From an uncultured Alistipes sp. (lineage in GTDB: Bacteria; Bacteroidota; Bacteroidia; Bacteroidales; Rikenellaceae): DNA of 37,322 bases. The stretch is taken from NCBI GenBank assembly GCA_949285535.1, contig CASDZP010000014.1:1-37322 (forward strand). Reading direction: 5' to 3'. Of this stretch, positions 26,771 to 36,309 are shown piece after piece. The position numbers and the translations under genes are program-made. The notes under the pieces are model-generated. The model searched no databases. It was given only the letters and a program-made list of their open reading frames with translations, and had not been told where the DNA came from. The first letter of the stretch is position 1. Every line of letters begins with the position of its first letter.

Positions 26771-29413
26771 TTACTTGAACTGGTTGAGTATCGAGGTAAT
26801 CATTGCCGCCATTGAGACGCTCGAGTTAAGCATTGAGACAACCTCCATACCGCTTACTGGTTTCTTGTCGGCAGACTTCATCGGAACGACTATCTCGCAT
26901 CCGGGTTCCACTTTCGGATAGCGTTTGCAGAAGAAGCCGTTACGGGTCGATGCCACTGTGCCGTTCATATATATTATATAAGGACGCTTGCGGGCACGGT
27001 CAACATAGTTACCCGCCTGACGTATGTAATCTTTTACCTTGTAAGAATCGTTGTATGTCACTATGTTGGGATACAACACCGCGCCGTCTATCTGAACCGT
27101 GTTCATCTTCTGCGGAATGGTGAGTACGTCTCCCTCCATAAGTATGATGTTTGCGTCGGATTCGGGGTCTTCGAGTGCTTTCTCCATGTCTATGCCGACC
27201 ATCATCATCGGAACCACACCTGCGGTGATTGTGTCTTTACTGCTGCCCGCCTTCATGTCCGAAGATATTTTGGATAGGGTCTCCTGTCTTACCAAATCCT
27301 CAACGGTCATTTTACGTTTGAGGTGCGCGCCTCTTATGTAAGCCTCGGGAGTGGCGTTACCCGCCTTTTCGAGAAGGTCGGTAAGACGTGTGCCACGTTC
27401 CGTGAGTACATAGTCGCCGGGGAACAACACTTCACCCGCGATTCTGACAATCTGCTGCTCCTGATAACCGGGAGAACGGCGCACTATCACTTCGTCATAA
27501 GGTTCGAGAATGAAATTCGCCGCATCCTTGGATAGCGAGAGGTCTTTTCCTATATTGAAAATGAACTCCTCGGCAAGTTTATTGGCAAAAGTTGTCGAGG
27601 TGGGGTTCTTGATACGTCGTGCCACCATGATGTTCGCCTGTGACGCAGACTCTTTGAGACCGCCCGCAAGCAGTATCGCATCGGCAATCGTCATGTTCTC
27701 GCGGAAAGGTATCGTATCGCTGAGAACACGTTTAACAACGGGTACCGAGTCGGTTTTTGAATAATCGAACGTGAGATGCTCGATATCTCTGTTCAGATAG
27801 GGATTAAGTCTATTCTGGTATATCTTGTTGAGAATCTCGTTATAGCCGACATCATTTTTTATGTCACTAATATCGGTTCTGCTGTACAGACGGGCATACA
27901 GCTCGAGATAGTCGTTTTTGTTTTCCTTGGTAGGATTCAAGTCAACAGCCTTGTTGACTTCACCCTTAACCACGATATAATAGCTCTCCTGCAAATCATA
28001 TATCGACGGAATATAAACAGCGTCCTCCGCCTGCAACTGAACGTCGGGAGCCTCTCCCGCAAGTATTTTTTCGAGCGATACGGCGATAATCTCTCTCTTG
28101 AAATCGGGACGGGTGCGCTCGATTTGGATACGAGATGTGAACGCATCACCCTTTATGCCGTCGCACAATTTGACAAGTCCCAAGAGTGTACGGGCTCTCT
28201 GAAGCTCATAGTTACCCTCTCTCCATACGGCACCTCTGACTGAAACCCTGTTCTCGAATCGCTGTATTGCAGAACCGATAAACACACTGTCACCATCCTG
28301 CATGACGAATCCGGGGATGTTGTTCTTGTCAACGGTATATATCGAGTAGCGTCCTGTCGTTTTTCTGTTGACCTGAATGTTCTCGGTATAGGCGTTACCG
28401 CTGAAGCCGCCCGCGTACTCTATCAGGTCTTTGAGCGACTCGCCCTTTTTAAGCTCATATATTCGGCTTCGTTTTATCTTGCCGCCGATTTTAACGAGGT
28501 TCTGATAGGGTCCGACCATTATTATGTCGTTGTCTTCGAGTCTGAAATTACTCTGACTGTTGCCGTTGAGTATATAGTCATATACGTCCAACGAAGCCAC
28601 CTCCTTGTTGTTTCTATACAGCTTTATGTCACGGAGAGTACCTATGTCGTTGGTACCTTTTGCCATATAGAGAGCGTTGAACAAGGTTGTGAGTGACGGA
28701 AGTTTATAAGTACCGGGCATTTCAACCTCGCCGACCACATTGACACTGATGGTTCTCATCTGACCGAGCGATAATTCCACTCTGACATCGCCACCCTCTA
28801 TGCCTTCATATATCTTTGAGAAGGTGTTTCTCATCTTTTCGCGAGCCTGTTCTATCGTCAGACCGTTGAGCGAAACAAGACCGATGTTCTTGATGAACAC
28901 CGTTCCGTCGGGGCTTACCTTCAATTTATATGTTGCCTCCGACTGCCCCCAGACATCTATTATTATTTCATCGCCTGCGCCTATGACATACCCCGACGGA
29001 GTAGCCATGTTGTATTGGGGCTCGAACGAAAGATCTTTTATCGAAAAAATCTCACGACCGAACACAACTTTATCCAAAGAGTCGCGCATCCTTACATGCA
29101 ACTCTTGCTCAATCACAAGCTGGTTGATGAGATTTCTGTCTCTGTCATCCATGTTTGAGAAGAGGAGGTTGTCGGTATTGGAATATATATTCGTAGCTCC
29201 ACCGAGTGTCGCTTTGTTCGATGACGACTCTCCACTACTCAAATCGAGAAATGAACCCATACCGGCATTATTAAGCTGGCTCTGTATGTCCGATTCAGAC
29301 AGTCCCATCGACTTTGCTTTCTGCATAAGGTCGGTAACAGACTGTGCCTGAAGTGTTCCGCTAAAGAAAAAAAGAGAAACGGCCGCAAGAAGTGTAGCCC
29401 GCAAGTATCTCAT
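26771..29413 (-). CDS. SLBB-domain polysaccharide export protein (Wza-like)
   Basis: An 880-residue periplasmic/outer-membrane protein for exporting capsule or exopolysaccharide. A signal peptide covers about residues 1-23 (ending TLQAQ). The polysaccharide export domain is seen as GYVIGAGDEIIIDVWGQSE with SPDGTVFIKNIGLVSLNGLT, followed by several SLBB repeats (VNVVGEVEMPGTYKLPSL, VRGAVWREGNYEL, VRIAGEVLFPGDYVL, VQIDGAVLYPNIV). It is longer than Wza, as is common in Bacteroidetes. An upstream ATG at 29587 would add 58 non-signal residues, so the start at 29413 is preferred. No chain-length regulator or glycosyltransferase cluster follows. Confidence 0.92.
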   Translation of the reverse strand: MRYLRATLLAAVSLFFFSGTLQAQSVTDLMQKAKSMGLSESDIQSQLNNAGMGSFLDLSSGESSSNKATLGGATNIYSNTDNLLFSNMDDRDRNLINQLVIEQELHVRMRDSLDKVVFGREIFSIKDLSFEPQYNMATPSGYVIGAGDEIIIDVWGQSEATYKLKVSPDGTVFIKNIGLVSLNGLTIEQAREKMRNTFSKIYEGIEGGDVRVELSLGQMRTISVNVVGEVEMPGTYKLPSLTTLFNALYMAKGTNDIGTLRDIKLYRNNKEVASLDVYDYILNGNSQSNFRLEDNDIIMVGPYQNLVKIGGKIKRSRIYELKKGESLKDLIEYAGGFSGNAYTENIQVNRKTTGRYSIYTVDKNNIPGFVMQDGDSVFIGSAIQRFENRVSVRGAVWREGNYELQRARTLLGLVKLCDGIKGDAFTSRIQIERTRPDFKREIIAVSLEKILAGEAPDVQLQAEDAVYIPSIYDLQESYYIVVKGEVNKAVDLNPTKENKNDYLELYARLYSRTDISDIKNDVGYNEILNKIYQNRLNPYLNRDIEHLTFDYSKTDSVPVVKRVLSDTIPFRENMTIADAILLAGGLKESASQANIMVARRIKNPTSTTFANKLAEEFIFNIGKDLSLSKDAANFILEPYDEVIVRRSPGYQEQQIVRIAGEVLFPGDYVLTERGTRLTDLLEKAGNATPEAYIRGAHLKRKMTVEDLVRQETLSKISSDMKAGSSKDTITAGVVPMMMVGIDMEKALEDPESDANIILMEGDVLTIPQKMNTVQIDGAVLYPNIVTYNDSYKVKDYIRQAGNYVDRARKRPYIIYMNGTVASTRNGFFCKRYPKVEPGCEIVVPMKSADKKPVSGMEVVSMLNSSVSMAAMITSILNQFK

Positions 29414-29437
29414 GTCGAAAAATTTATTTGTTTGGCG

Positions 29438-29445
29438 CAAATTTA
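29438..29445 (-). promoter_or_regulatory. Probable -7 box of the exporter gene
   Basis: TAAATTTG on the minus strand fits TAnnTTTG about 25 bases before ATG 29413. The -33 region is T-rich without a clean TTTG. It lies after the upstream ATG at 29587, which supports the shorter protein. Confidence 0.5.
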
Positions 29446-29673
29446 AACATTTACTATATAAAATAAAAGTATCGTTTTGTTTTAAACGGGTTTTACAACC
29501 ATAAATATTACGGATAAACAGAATAAAATAGTCAATTAAACAGAATTGTGTATTCTTATGTGCACAGAAAATCCTGAAAGTCAACAAATAAAACTGAGGC
29601 TGACAATTACGAAGAACAGAGATTGTTGAAACTTTGAAAAATATTTTTACAAATTAAAAGACATCTTGATTTT

Positions 29674-29690
29674 TTGGCACGGTTTATGCA
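29674..29690 (+). promoter_or_regulatory. Sigma-54 (-24/-12) promoter candidate
   Basis: TTGGCACGGTTTATGCA has the invariant GG and GC exactly ten bases apart and matches TGGCAC-N5-TTGCA with one mismatch (ATGC for TTGC). It lies in a 560-base non-coding gap. An exact eight-base inverted repeat, ACATCTTG (29661-29668) and CAAGATGT (29689-29696), surrounds it. Such promoters need an activator ATPase bound upstream; none is encoded here. Confidence 0.6.
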
Positions 29691-29700
29691 AGATGTATTG

Positions 29701-29860
29701 CAAAGAGTATAAAAGAAAAAATAAAATATACATATAATTTATTCTTTATCTTTTTATATATCAAAAACCAATACAATAAAATATTCAATAATTTATTCTT
29801 TATCATCAATCAGCCCTATTTAAAAGGCAGAAGGAGAGACGGTGTCTCTCCTTCTTTTTT
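29701..29860 (+). ncRNA. Possible small RNA from the sigma-54 promoter
   Basis: The stretch from the expected start (about 12 bases after the -12 GC) to a strong terminator is about 160 bases and contains no protein frame with a ribosome site. It is very AT-rich, and TAATTTATTCTTTATC occurs twice in it. A separate promoter for hflX lies further on, so this unit ends before that gene. The existence of the transcript is inference from promoter plus terminator. Confidence 0.4.
29829..29860 (+). terminator. Strong intrinsic terminator before hflX
   Basis: AGAAGGAGAGAC and GTCTCTCCTTCT form a perfect 12-base-pair stem with a three-base loop, followed by TTTTT. No protein gene on the plus strand lies just upstream, which implies a non-coding transcript ends here. 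Confidence 0.9.
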
Positions 29861-29946
29861 ATGGGGTGATACGGATAGTTTGCCTCAACGCACAAATAAC
29901 ATGCATGACTTGAAAAGGTTATTTACGATATTATGTGAAATCTTTG

Positions 29947-29954
29947 TATATTTG
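29947..29954 (+). promoter_or_regulatory. -7 box of hflX
   Basis: TATATTTG fits TAnnTTTG and lies 20 bases before the hflX ATG. A weak TTTA stands 21 bases upstream in place of TTTG. Confidence 0.6.
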
Positions 29955-29974
29955 TAACAAATTAAATAAGTAAG

Positions 29975-31186
29975 ATGCAACTTGCCAACGGAATAATAAT
30001 CAACGACAACGAAGGAGAGAGCAGAGAGGTAGCCGTACTGGTCGCCGTTCAGCGACCCTGTGACAAGGATTCCCAGATTGAGGAGTATCTCGACGAGCTT
30101 GGGATGCTTGCGGACACGGCAGGGGCCACGGTAAAACACCGTTTCATTCAGAAACTGCCGCAGGCAAACAGCCGTACGTTTGTGGGACCGGGCAAACTCA
30201 AGGAGATAGCCGAATATGTCGAAAACAACTATGTGGACATGGTTATTTTCGATGACGAGCTTTCCCCCTCTCAACAGAGAAATATAGAGGGCGCACTGGG
30301 CATAAAAGTGCTGGACAGAACATCGCTCATACTCGACATATTTGCGGGTCGTGCCCAGACGGCGTACGCCAAGACGCAGGTCGAACTGGCTCAATACAAA
30401 TACCTGCTTCCACGACTGGCTGGTATGTGGACCCACCTTGAACGACAGCGAGGCGGTATCGGTATGAGGGGACCGGGTGAACGCGAGATAGAGACCGACC
30501 GCCGAATCATCCGCGACAAGATAAAACGCCTTGAAGGCGAACTCAAGAGAATCGACCGTCAGATGTCCACACAGAGGAGCGGGCGAGACGCGATGGTGAG
30601 AGTCGCGCTGGTGGGTTACACCAACGTGGGCAAATCGACAATCATGAACATATTGTCGAAAAGTGATGTCTTTGCCGAAGACAAGCTCTTCGCTACACTC
30701 GATACAACCGTCCGTAAGGTTGTGATAGACAATATCCCTTTCCTGCTTTCAGATACTGTGGGATTCATCCGAAAACTGCCGCACCAGCTTATCGAGTCGT
30801 TCAAATCAACGCTCGACGAGGTGAGGGAGGCGGATTTGCTTCTTCATGTGGTGGACGTGTCTCACCCCAATTTCGAGGAGCAGTATAATGTTGTGAACAA
30901 CACGCTTGAGGAGTTGGGTGCACTCAATAAGCCTATTTTCGTAATCTTCAACAAGATGGACGCTTACAGGCATGTTCCGAAAGATGAGGATGACTTGAGC
31001 GAGACAAAGGCTGAGAATGTTCCTCTGACCGAGCTTATAAACACATGGATGGGCAAGATGCACGAGGCGTGTATCTTTATCTCCGCAAAGGAGAGGATAA
31101 ATCTGACAACATTCAGGCGAAACCTCTACTCCGTGATAAGGGGCATACATCATATGAGGTATCCGCATAACAACTATCTCTTTTAA
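29975..31186 (+). CDS. hflX: GTPase HflX, ribosome-associated
   Basis: A GTPase of the Obg-HflX class that splits stalled or hibernating 70S ribosomes, notably in stress. The 403 residues show the N-terminal HflX domain (FVGPGKLKEIAEY, then FDDELSPSQQRNIE), a coiled linker with RGPGEREIETDRR, and the G domain: G1 GYTNVGKST (about 214-222), G3 DTVGF, G4 FNKMD, G5 near FISAKE. It leads a run of co-directional genes; the dCMP deaminase gene starts 17 bases after its stop. Confidence 0.96.
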   Translation: MQLANGIIINDNEGESREVAVLVAVQRPCDKDSQIEEYLDELGMLADTAGATVKHRFIQKLPQANSRTFVGPGKLKEIAEYVENNYVDMVIFDDELSPSQQRNIEGALGIKVLDRTSLILDIFAGRAQTAYAKTQVELAQYKYLLPRLAGMWTHLERQRGGIGMRGPGEREIETDRRIIRDKIKRLEGELKRIDRQMSTQRSGRDAMVRVALVGYTNVGKSTIMNILSKSDVFAEDKLFATLDTTVRKVVIDNIPFLLSDTVGFIRKLPHQLIESFKSTLDEVREADLLLHVVDVSHPNFEEQYNVVNNTLEELGALNKPIFVIFNKMDAYRHVPKDEDDLSETKAENVPLTELINTWMGKMHEACIFISAKERINLTTFRRNLYSVIRGIHHMRYPHNNYLF

Positions 31187-31203
31187 CGAGACGTTACGAA
31201 ACA

Positions 31204-31641
31204 ATGGGACGTTACGAACAGGAAAAACAACGGCAGCTCGATATGCGCTATCTGAGAATGGCACGCATATGGGCGGAGAACTCTTATTGTGTCAGACGCC
31301 GTGTCGGTGCCTTGATAGTCAAGGAGAAGATGATTATCTCCGACGGTTACAACGGCACGCCACAGGGGTTTGAGAATATCTGCGAGGACGAGGCGGGCAA
31401 GACCAAACCGTACGTTCTCCACGCCGAGGCGAACGCGATAACGAAGGTAGCCAAAAGCAGCAACAGCAGTCTGGGCGCGACGCTCTACGTAACGGCTTCG
31501 CCCTGCATAGAGTGCGCCAAACTGATAATACAGGCGGGCATAATAAGGGTTGTCTTCTGCGAGGATTACCACAGCGAAGACGGCATCGAGTTGCTCAAAA
31601 GGGCAGGCATCGAGGTGGTAAAATGCACATTACAGGAATAA
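31204..31641 (+). CDS. Deoxycytidylate (dCMP) deaminase
   Basis: Converts dCMP to dUMP, feeding thymidylate synthesis. The 145-residue protein has the zinc site HAEANAI (His73, Glu75) and PCIEC (Cys101, Cys104), and the dCMP family N-terminal RRVGALIVK and GYNGTPQGFENIC. It lies two genes before dut, whose product also yields dUMP, so the pyrimidine link is plausible. An 11-base direct repeat GACGTTACGAA surrounds its start. Confidence 0.92.
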   Translation: MGRYEQEKQRQLDMRYLRMARIWAENSYCVRRRVGALIVKEKMIISDGYNGTPQGFENICEDEAGKTKPYVLHAEANAITKVAKSSNSSLGATLYVTASPCIECAKLIIQAGIIRVVFCEDYHSEDGIELLKRAGIEVVKCTLQE

Positions 31642-31657
31642 AAACTGCCCGAAGACG

Positions 31658-33157
31658 ATGATAATCAAGAAACTTGCGGGCCAGACGATGACCTATGGGC
31701 TGAGCACCATTATAGTGAAGTTCATAAACTATATGCTCACCCCCTATCTGACCACAATCCTCACCACGAGCGAGTACGGTGTTCAGAGTTACTATTACGC
31801 GATTATCCCCTTCGGTCTGACCATCCTTACGATGGGTCTCGAGACGGGATATTTCAGATTTGCGGGCAAGAGCGAGACCAAAGAAGAGCGGGAGATGCTC
31901 TTCTCCACGGTGATGACGACCGTCATGAGTGTGGCGGCGTTTTTCTTTATGGCGGTACTGCTGTTTCTTAACCCCATATATGAATACACCTCGACATTGA
32001 GCGCGGGCAGCAAGCCGATAATCGTGATGTGCGGCGCGTTGATTGCAATAGATGCTGTATCTGCCATTCCGTACGCAAGGTTGCGTGCCGAGGAGCGTAC
32101 GGGACGTTTCCTGATGACGAGGGTAGCCAATGTACTGATAAACGTCTTTTTCTGCCTCTTCTTCTATTCGGTTCTGCCGCGGGTGTGCCACTCTCCGCTC
32201 TTTTCGTGGATGTGGGTAGAGAATTTCGGTTCGGGATATGTGTTTGTGGCTAACCTGATAGCGAGCCTTGCGACGATAGCCATGCTGTTACCGCAGTTCG
32301 GCGGTTTCAGACCGCGCATAAACAAAGGATTGCTCAAGGCGTTGCTTCTGTTCAGCCTGCCGTTGCTGATAAGCGGTCTGAGCGGTACCGCCAACGAGTT
32401 TATCGACCGTCAGCTGCTGGCGATACTTCTTCCCGATGAGCAGAAGATGAGCTCGGTGGGTATCTACTCGGGTGTCATGAAGGTGGCTGCGTTGATGTAT
32501 CTGTTCATACAGATGTACAGATTCGCCGCAGAGCCGCTGTTTCTGACCAACATAAAGAAAGACGAGTTCAAGGCGGCTAACGCCGAAGCGATGAAGTTTT
32601 TTATCATAGCCTCGGCGGCAATATTCCTGCTGATAACCCTTTACATGGATATATTCCAGTATTTCATAGGTCCCTCATACAGGGAGGGGCTGCGTATCGT
32701 GCCGATACTGCTGCTTTCCAATATGATGATAGGAATATATGTAAACCTTTCGTTTTGGTATAAAATCACCGAAAAGACTATCTTTGCGGTAATAATATCG
32801 GCGGCGGGACTGGTTGTTACAATCGTTCTCAACCTGTTGCTCATACCGCGACTCGGCTATGAGGGCTCGGCATGGGCGCGTTTGGGGTGTGAGACGTCGA
32901 TGGTTGTGCTCAGTTATCTGTTTAACCAGAAGTATTACCCGATTAAGTATGACCTTGCGTCGGCGGCGTTCTACCTGGTTACGGCGGGTGTGCTATATGG
33001 AGCGTCGGTGCTTCTGTCGCCCGACTCTGCCGTGGCGCGACTGGCGATAAACACGGTTTTACTGTTCATTTTTGCCGCAATATTCTTCAAAAAAGAAAAG
33101 ATATCCCCTGTGGCGATGCTGAGGGGCATTACCGATAAAATAAAAAAGAGAAGATGA
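31658..33157 (+). CDS. Polysaccharide flippase of the MOP superfamily (Wzx-like)
   Basis: A 499-residue membrane protein with about 12-14 hydrophobic helices and the Polysacc_synt opening [20 protein letters not shown] followed by [16 protein letters not shown]. Such proteins flip lipid-linked sugar repeat units across the inner membrane. It lies between nucleotide genes rather than in a glycan cluster, so it may act in a conserved envelope pathway. Its stop overlaps the dut start by four bases (ATGA), which shows co-translation. MurJ-like lipid II transport cannot be excluded but is less likely. Confidence 0.88.
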   Translation: MIIKKLAGQTMTYGLSTIIVKFINYMLTPYLTTILTTSEYGVQSYYYAIIPFGLTILTMGLETGYFRFAGKSETKEEREMLFSTVMTTVMSVAAFFFMAVLLFLNPIYEYTSTLSAGSKPIIVMCGALIAIDAVSAIPYARLRAEERTGRFLMTRVANVLINVFFCLFFYSVLPRVCHSPLFSWMWVENFGSGYVFVANLIASLATIAMLLPQFGGFRPRINKGLLKALLLFSLPLLISGLSGTANEFIDRQLLAILLPDEQKMSSVGIYSGVMKVAALMYLFIQMYRFAAEPLFLTNIKKDEFKAANAEAMKFFIIASAAIFLLITLYMDIFQYFIGPSYREGLRIVPILLLSNMMIGIYVNLSFWYKITEKTIFAVIISAAGLVVTIVLNLLLIPRLGYEGSAWARLGCETSMVVLSYLFNQKYYPIKYDLASAAFYLVTAGVLYGASVLLSPDSAVARLAINTVLLFIFAAIFFKKEKISPVAMLRGITDKIKKRR

Positions 33158-33594
33158 TACAACAAGTCAAAGTAATAAACCGTTCTAATAACGAGTTGCC
33201 CTGTTACCAGACACTTCAGGCGGCGGGCATGGATGTGAGAGCCTTCATCGACGCCCCCGTGGTGCTCGAACCGCTCAAAAGAGCGCTCATTCCGACAGGA
33301 CTCTATGTCGAACTGCCCGAGGGATGCGAAATGCAGGTGCGTCCGCGCAGCGGTCTGGCGGCGAAACACGGAATTACCGTTTTGAACTCGCCGGGTACCA
33401 TAGATGCCGATTACAGAGGTGAGATAAAGGTGATTCTTGTGAACCTCTCGGACGAGAGCTTCACGATAGAGCCGGGAGAGAGAATCGCGCAACTCGTATT
33501 GGCGCAATATGTACGCGCCGAATGGGTGGTCGCCGACAATCTGTGCGATACGGAGCGCGGCGAGGGAGGCTTCGGCTCCACCGACAGAAAATAA
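33154..33594 (+). CDS. dut: dUTP diphosphatase
   Basis: Hydrolyses dUTP to dUMP and pyrophosphate, keeping uracil out of DNA. At 146 residues it is a normal trimeric dUTPase with all five motifs: [15 protein letters not shown] (65-73), [12 protein letters not shown] with the catalytic Asp85, ERIAQLVL, and the C-terminal P-loop-like [12 protein letters not shown]. It overlaps the flippase gene by four bases, and the TPR gene follows within five. Confidence 0.97.
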   Translation: MIQQVKVINRSNNELPCYQTLQAAGMDVRAFIDAPVVLEPLKRALIPTGLYVELPEGCEMQVRPRSGLAAKHGITVLNSPGTIDADYRGEIKVILVNLSDESFTIEPGERIAQLVLAQYVRAEWVVADNLCDTERGEGGFGSTDRK

Positions 33595-33598
33595 AAAG

Positions 33599-35332
33599 AT
33601 GCAACCGACCGACATGAAGAGGATATTATCGTTCTTGCTTTTACCTGTTTTCGTGCTTCTCTGCGTCAACTCTTACGGAGGCGGCGACAGAGGCGTGTTG
33701 AGAATAGAGGCATCCTCCGTCAGAGACAGTTCCGCACGTGCGACTGATTTTCACCTGAGAGGAATCCATCAGCTCGAGTGCGGCAACAATGATATGGCGT
33801 TGGCTCTGTTCGAAGCCGCTCTGGAGTACGACTCGCTGCACGCGCCGTCGGCATATCGCATATCGTTCATGCTCGATGACAAAGAGCGTGCGTTGGAGTA
33901 TGCGCAAAAGGCGGAGTCGCTCGACTCTTCGAATATATGGTATGTTTCGCAGACGGGAGGATTGCTTACAAGGCTCGGACGTTACGAGGAGGCTCTTGGC
34001 GAGTTCAGACGATGCCGTGAGCTCGACCCTTCAAACATACAGACCCACAAATATGTGGCTGCACTTCTGCATACGATCGGGCAACCGCTCTCGGCGATAG
34101 CCACGCTGGATACCGCGCTCGTCCGTTTCCCCGACGACCTCGACCTGCTCGAATACCGCGGTGAGATATTGTCGGAGATATATCAGCCAAAGGCTTTCAT
34201 CGAGAACGCACAGCGAATGGTGGCATTGGCGCCCGACAACGCCCGTTACATGGCGATATTGGCGAAAGGACACCACAATAACGGTTCCGATACTCTGGCG
34301 ACAATATGTTTTAAAAGAGCGATAGAGCTCGACAGCAGTGATGTCAACGTATTAGCTGAGGCGGCGATGTTCTATGAAAGCACAAATAACACGGACGATT
34401 TCCTCGATGTGCTGAACCTTATGTTCGCCTCTGACAAGATAAGGCTCGAAGACAAACTCGACTACTTCTCACAGCTGACGAACAATCTGCCGCTTTACCG
34501 CCGTTATGTCTATGTGATAGAGCGCATGCTCAACACGCTCCGTCTGTACTATTCTGACGATTACAGAGTTGACAAACATTACGCGACACATCTGGTATAT
34601 ACGGGTGAGACAGACAAGGCTCTCGACATATTCAAGCAGAGAGCGAAAGAGAGTGTCGATTCTATTTCGATAGATGCCTATTTCAACATAATCTCGATAG
34701 AGTCTTATAGAAATAATATAGACACGGTCGAGCTGTACACCAAAGAGGCGATGACACGTTTCCCCGATGACAATGACCTGCCGATGCTTTATGCCTCCAC
34801 ACTTCTCAAAAGAGAGCTGTACGACGAGGCGATAACGGTATTGGAGAAGAGATTCAAGAATATTGAAAACGACTCTTTGCGCAGTGTCTATATGGGATTT
34901 ATCGGTGACATCGCTCAACAGGCAGGACGAATGAAGCAATGTTACAAGGCTTACGACAAGGCGTTGAAATATGATGAGAACAACATAGTCGTACTTAACA
35001 ACTACGCCTATTTCCTGTCGGTGGAAAACAGAGACCTTGACAAGGCTTTCATCATGTCGTCAAAAGTGATTGAGGCGGAACCGTCCAACCCCGTTTATAT
35101 AGACACCTACGGCTGGATTCTCTACCAGCTTGGACGCTATAAAGATGCTCGAACCTATCTCCTCAAGGCGATAGCCCTCGATGAAAATCCGTCGGCGGAG
35201 GTGCTTACGCACTATGGAGACACGATGTACAAGCTTGGAGAAAAGACCAACGCCATAATATATTGGAACAAGGCGATAAAGGCGGGCGGCGACGAAAAAA
35301 CGTTGAGAAAAAGAATAGAGGACGGAATCTGA
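33599..35332 (+). CDS. Exported tetratricopeptide repeat protein
   Basis: A 577-residue protein starting with a signal peptide (MKRILSFLLLPVFVLLCVNS), then a chain of about ten or more TPR helices, for example ALALFEAALEYDSLHAPSAY, RYEEALGEFRRCRELDPSNI and RMKQCYKAYDKALKYDENN. No catalytic domain is seen. TPR proteins of this kind act as scaffolds for envelope assembly. I start at ATG 33599, four bases after dut; ATG 33614 would give a shorter, equally good signal peptide. A frame open from 33509 overlaps dut and is not used. Confidence 0.85.
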   Translation: MQPTDMKRILSFLLLPVFVLLCVNSYGGGDRGVLRIEASSVRDSSARATDFHLRGIHQLECGNNDMALALFEAALEYDSLHAPSAYRISFMLDDKERALEYAQKAESLDSSNIWYVSQTGGLLTRLGRYEEALGEFRRCRELDPSNIQTHKYVAALLHTIGQPLSAIATLDTALVRFPDDLDLLEYRGEILSEIYQPKAFIENAQRMVALAPDNARYMAILAKGHHNNGSDTLATICFKRAIELDSSDVNVLAEAAMFYESTNNTDDFLDVLNLMFASDKIRLEDKLDYFSQLTNNLPLYRRYVYVIERMLNTLRLYYSDDYRVDKHYATHLVYTGETDKALDIFKQRAKESVDSISIDAYFNIISIESYRNNIDTVELYTKEAMTRFPDDNDLPMLYASTLLKRELYDEAITVLEKRFKNIENDSLRSVYMGFIGDIAQQAGRMKQCYKAYDKALKYDENNIVVLNNYAYFLSVENRDLDKAFIMSSKVIEAEPSNPVYIDTYGWILYQLGRYKDARTYLLKAIALDENPSAEVLTHYGDTMYKLGEKTNAIIYWNKAIKAGGDEKTLRKRIEDGI

Positions 35333-35374
35333 CGATAAGCCGTATTTAAAGAGAAACAATAAAAAACAGATATA

Positions 35375-36232
35375 ATGATAGAACGCGAATTGACCGACTT
35401 TCTGATTGCCGCGGCAGCCAATGCCGCCGTAACGGCAGGACGAAAGATTATGGACATATACAATGACGGTGAGGCGATAGACGTCAGCCTGAACTCCAAC
35501 AACACGATTATAACGAAGGCGGACAAACTATCCCACGAGAGCATAAAAGCATCTCTGGCGCCCACCCGAATACCCGTCATGAGCGAAGAGGGACGAAACA
35601 TACTCTATGAAGAGCGTTTCCGTTGGGACCTCTACTGGCTTGTTGACCCTCTCGACGGAACACGCGAATTTGTCGCACATAACGATGAGTTCGTGGTATG
35701 CATCGCGCTGATGTATGAGGGTAAACCTCTCTTTGGTATGATATACATACCGACAGAAGAGCGTCTCTTCTTCAATGACCCCGACAGAGGTGTTTTTGTA
35801 TTGAACAACCTGAGCTGTTTCGACAATCCCGTCGTTCCGCCGTCAATAAACAAGCTGTTCGCCGAAGCAAAACAGCTTAACCGCGCTCCATGGGACGAAA
35901 CAAAACCGTTAAGGGTGGCAATAACGCGTTCACATCTTAACAGAGAGACGGAACATTTCCTTTCACAGCTGTCGAAACGTTATCCCGACATGAAAGTGAT
36001 AGAGTGTGGCAGCTCAAAGAAATTCTGTCTCATAGCCGAAGACAAGGCGGATGTTTATGTACGATTGAGCGGAATGTTTGATTGGGACGTGGCTGCAGGA
36101 CATGCCATAACGGAGGCTCTCGGCGCTACAATACACCATATAGACGGTTCTCCGATAGTATATAACAAAAAGAATCTGGATATCGGACCGTTCATCGCCA
36201 GATACAGAGCTTTCAAATATGATTTGGAGTAA
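35375..36232 (+). CDS. cysQ: 3'(2'),5'-bisphosphate nucleotidase
   Basis: Removes the 3'-phosphate from PAP or PAPS, recycling a by-product of sulfate assimilation and sulfotransfer. The 285-residue protein belongs to the lithium-sensitive inositol monophosphatase fold with the metal ligands in SEEG (Glu71, Glu72), DPLDGTREF (Asp91, Asp94) and the C-terminal WDVAAGHAI. The REF ending of the second motif suits CysQ. It follows the TPR gene after 42 bases. No sulfate assimilation genes are nearby. Confidence 0.92.
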   Translation: MIERELTDFLIAAAANAAVTAGRKIMDIYNDGEAIDVSLNSNNTIITKADKLSHESIKASLAPTRIPVMSEEGRNILYEERFRWDLYWLVDPLDGTREFVAHNDEFVVCIALMYEGKPLFGMIYIPTEERLFFNDPDRGVFVLNNLSCFDNPVVPPSINKLFAEAKQLNRAPWDETKPLRVAITRSHLNRETEHFLSQLSKRYPDMKVIECGSSKKFCLIAEDKADVYVRLSGMFDWDVAAGHAITEALGATIHHIDGSPIVYNKKNLDIGPFIARYRAFKYDLE

Positions 36233-36309
36233 CACGTAACAGCGTAATTATTAACATTTAAATCAATCGGTCGTTTTTTATAACAAAGACGACCCCAACA
36301 AAAAAGAAA

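Noticed and set aside
29414..29587. Upstream extension of the polysaccharide exporter by 58 residues
   Set aside because: It precedes the probable -7 box and hides a good signal peptide.
33509..33598. Upstream extension of the TPR protein overlapping dut
   Set aside because: The extra 30 residues lie within dut in another frame and would bury the signal peptide.
36285..36303. CGACCCCAACAA before mgsA also occurs at the right window edge (about 37308-37319)
   Set aside because: Twelve bases only, with no flanking similarity; probably chance or a shared A-rich leader.
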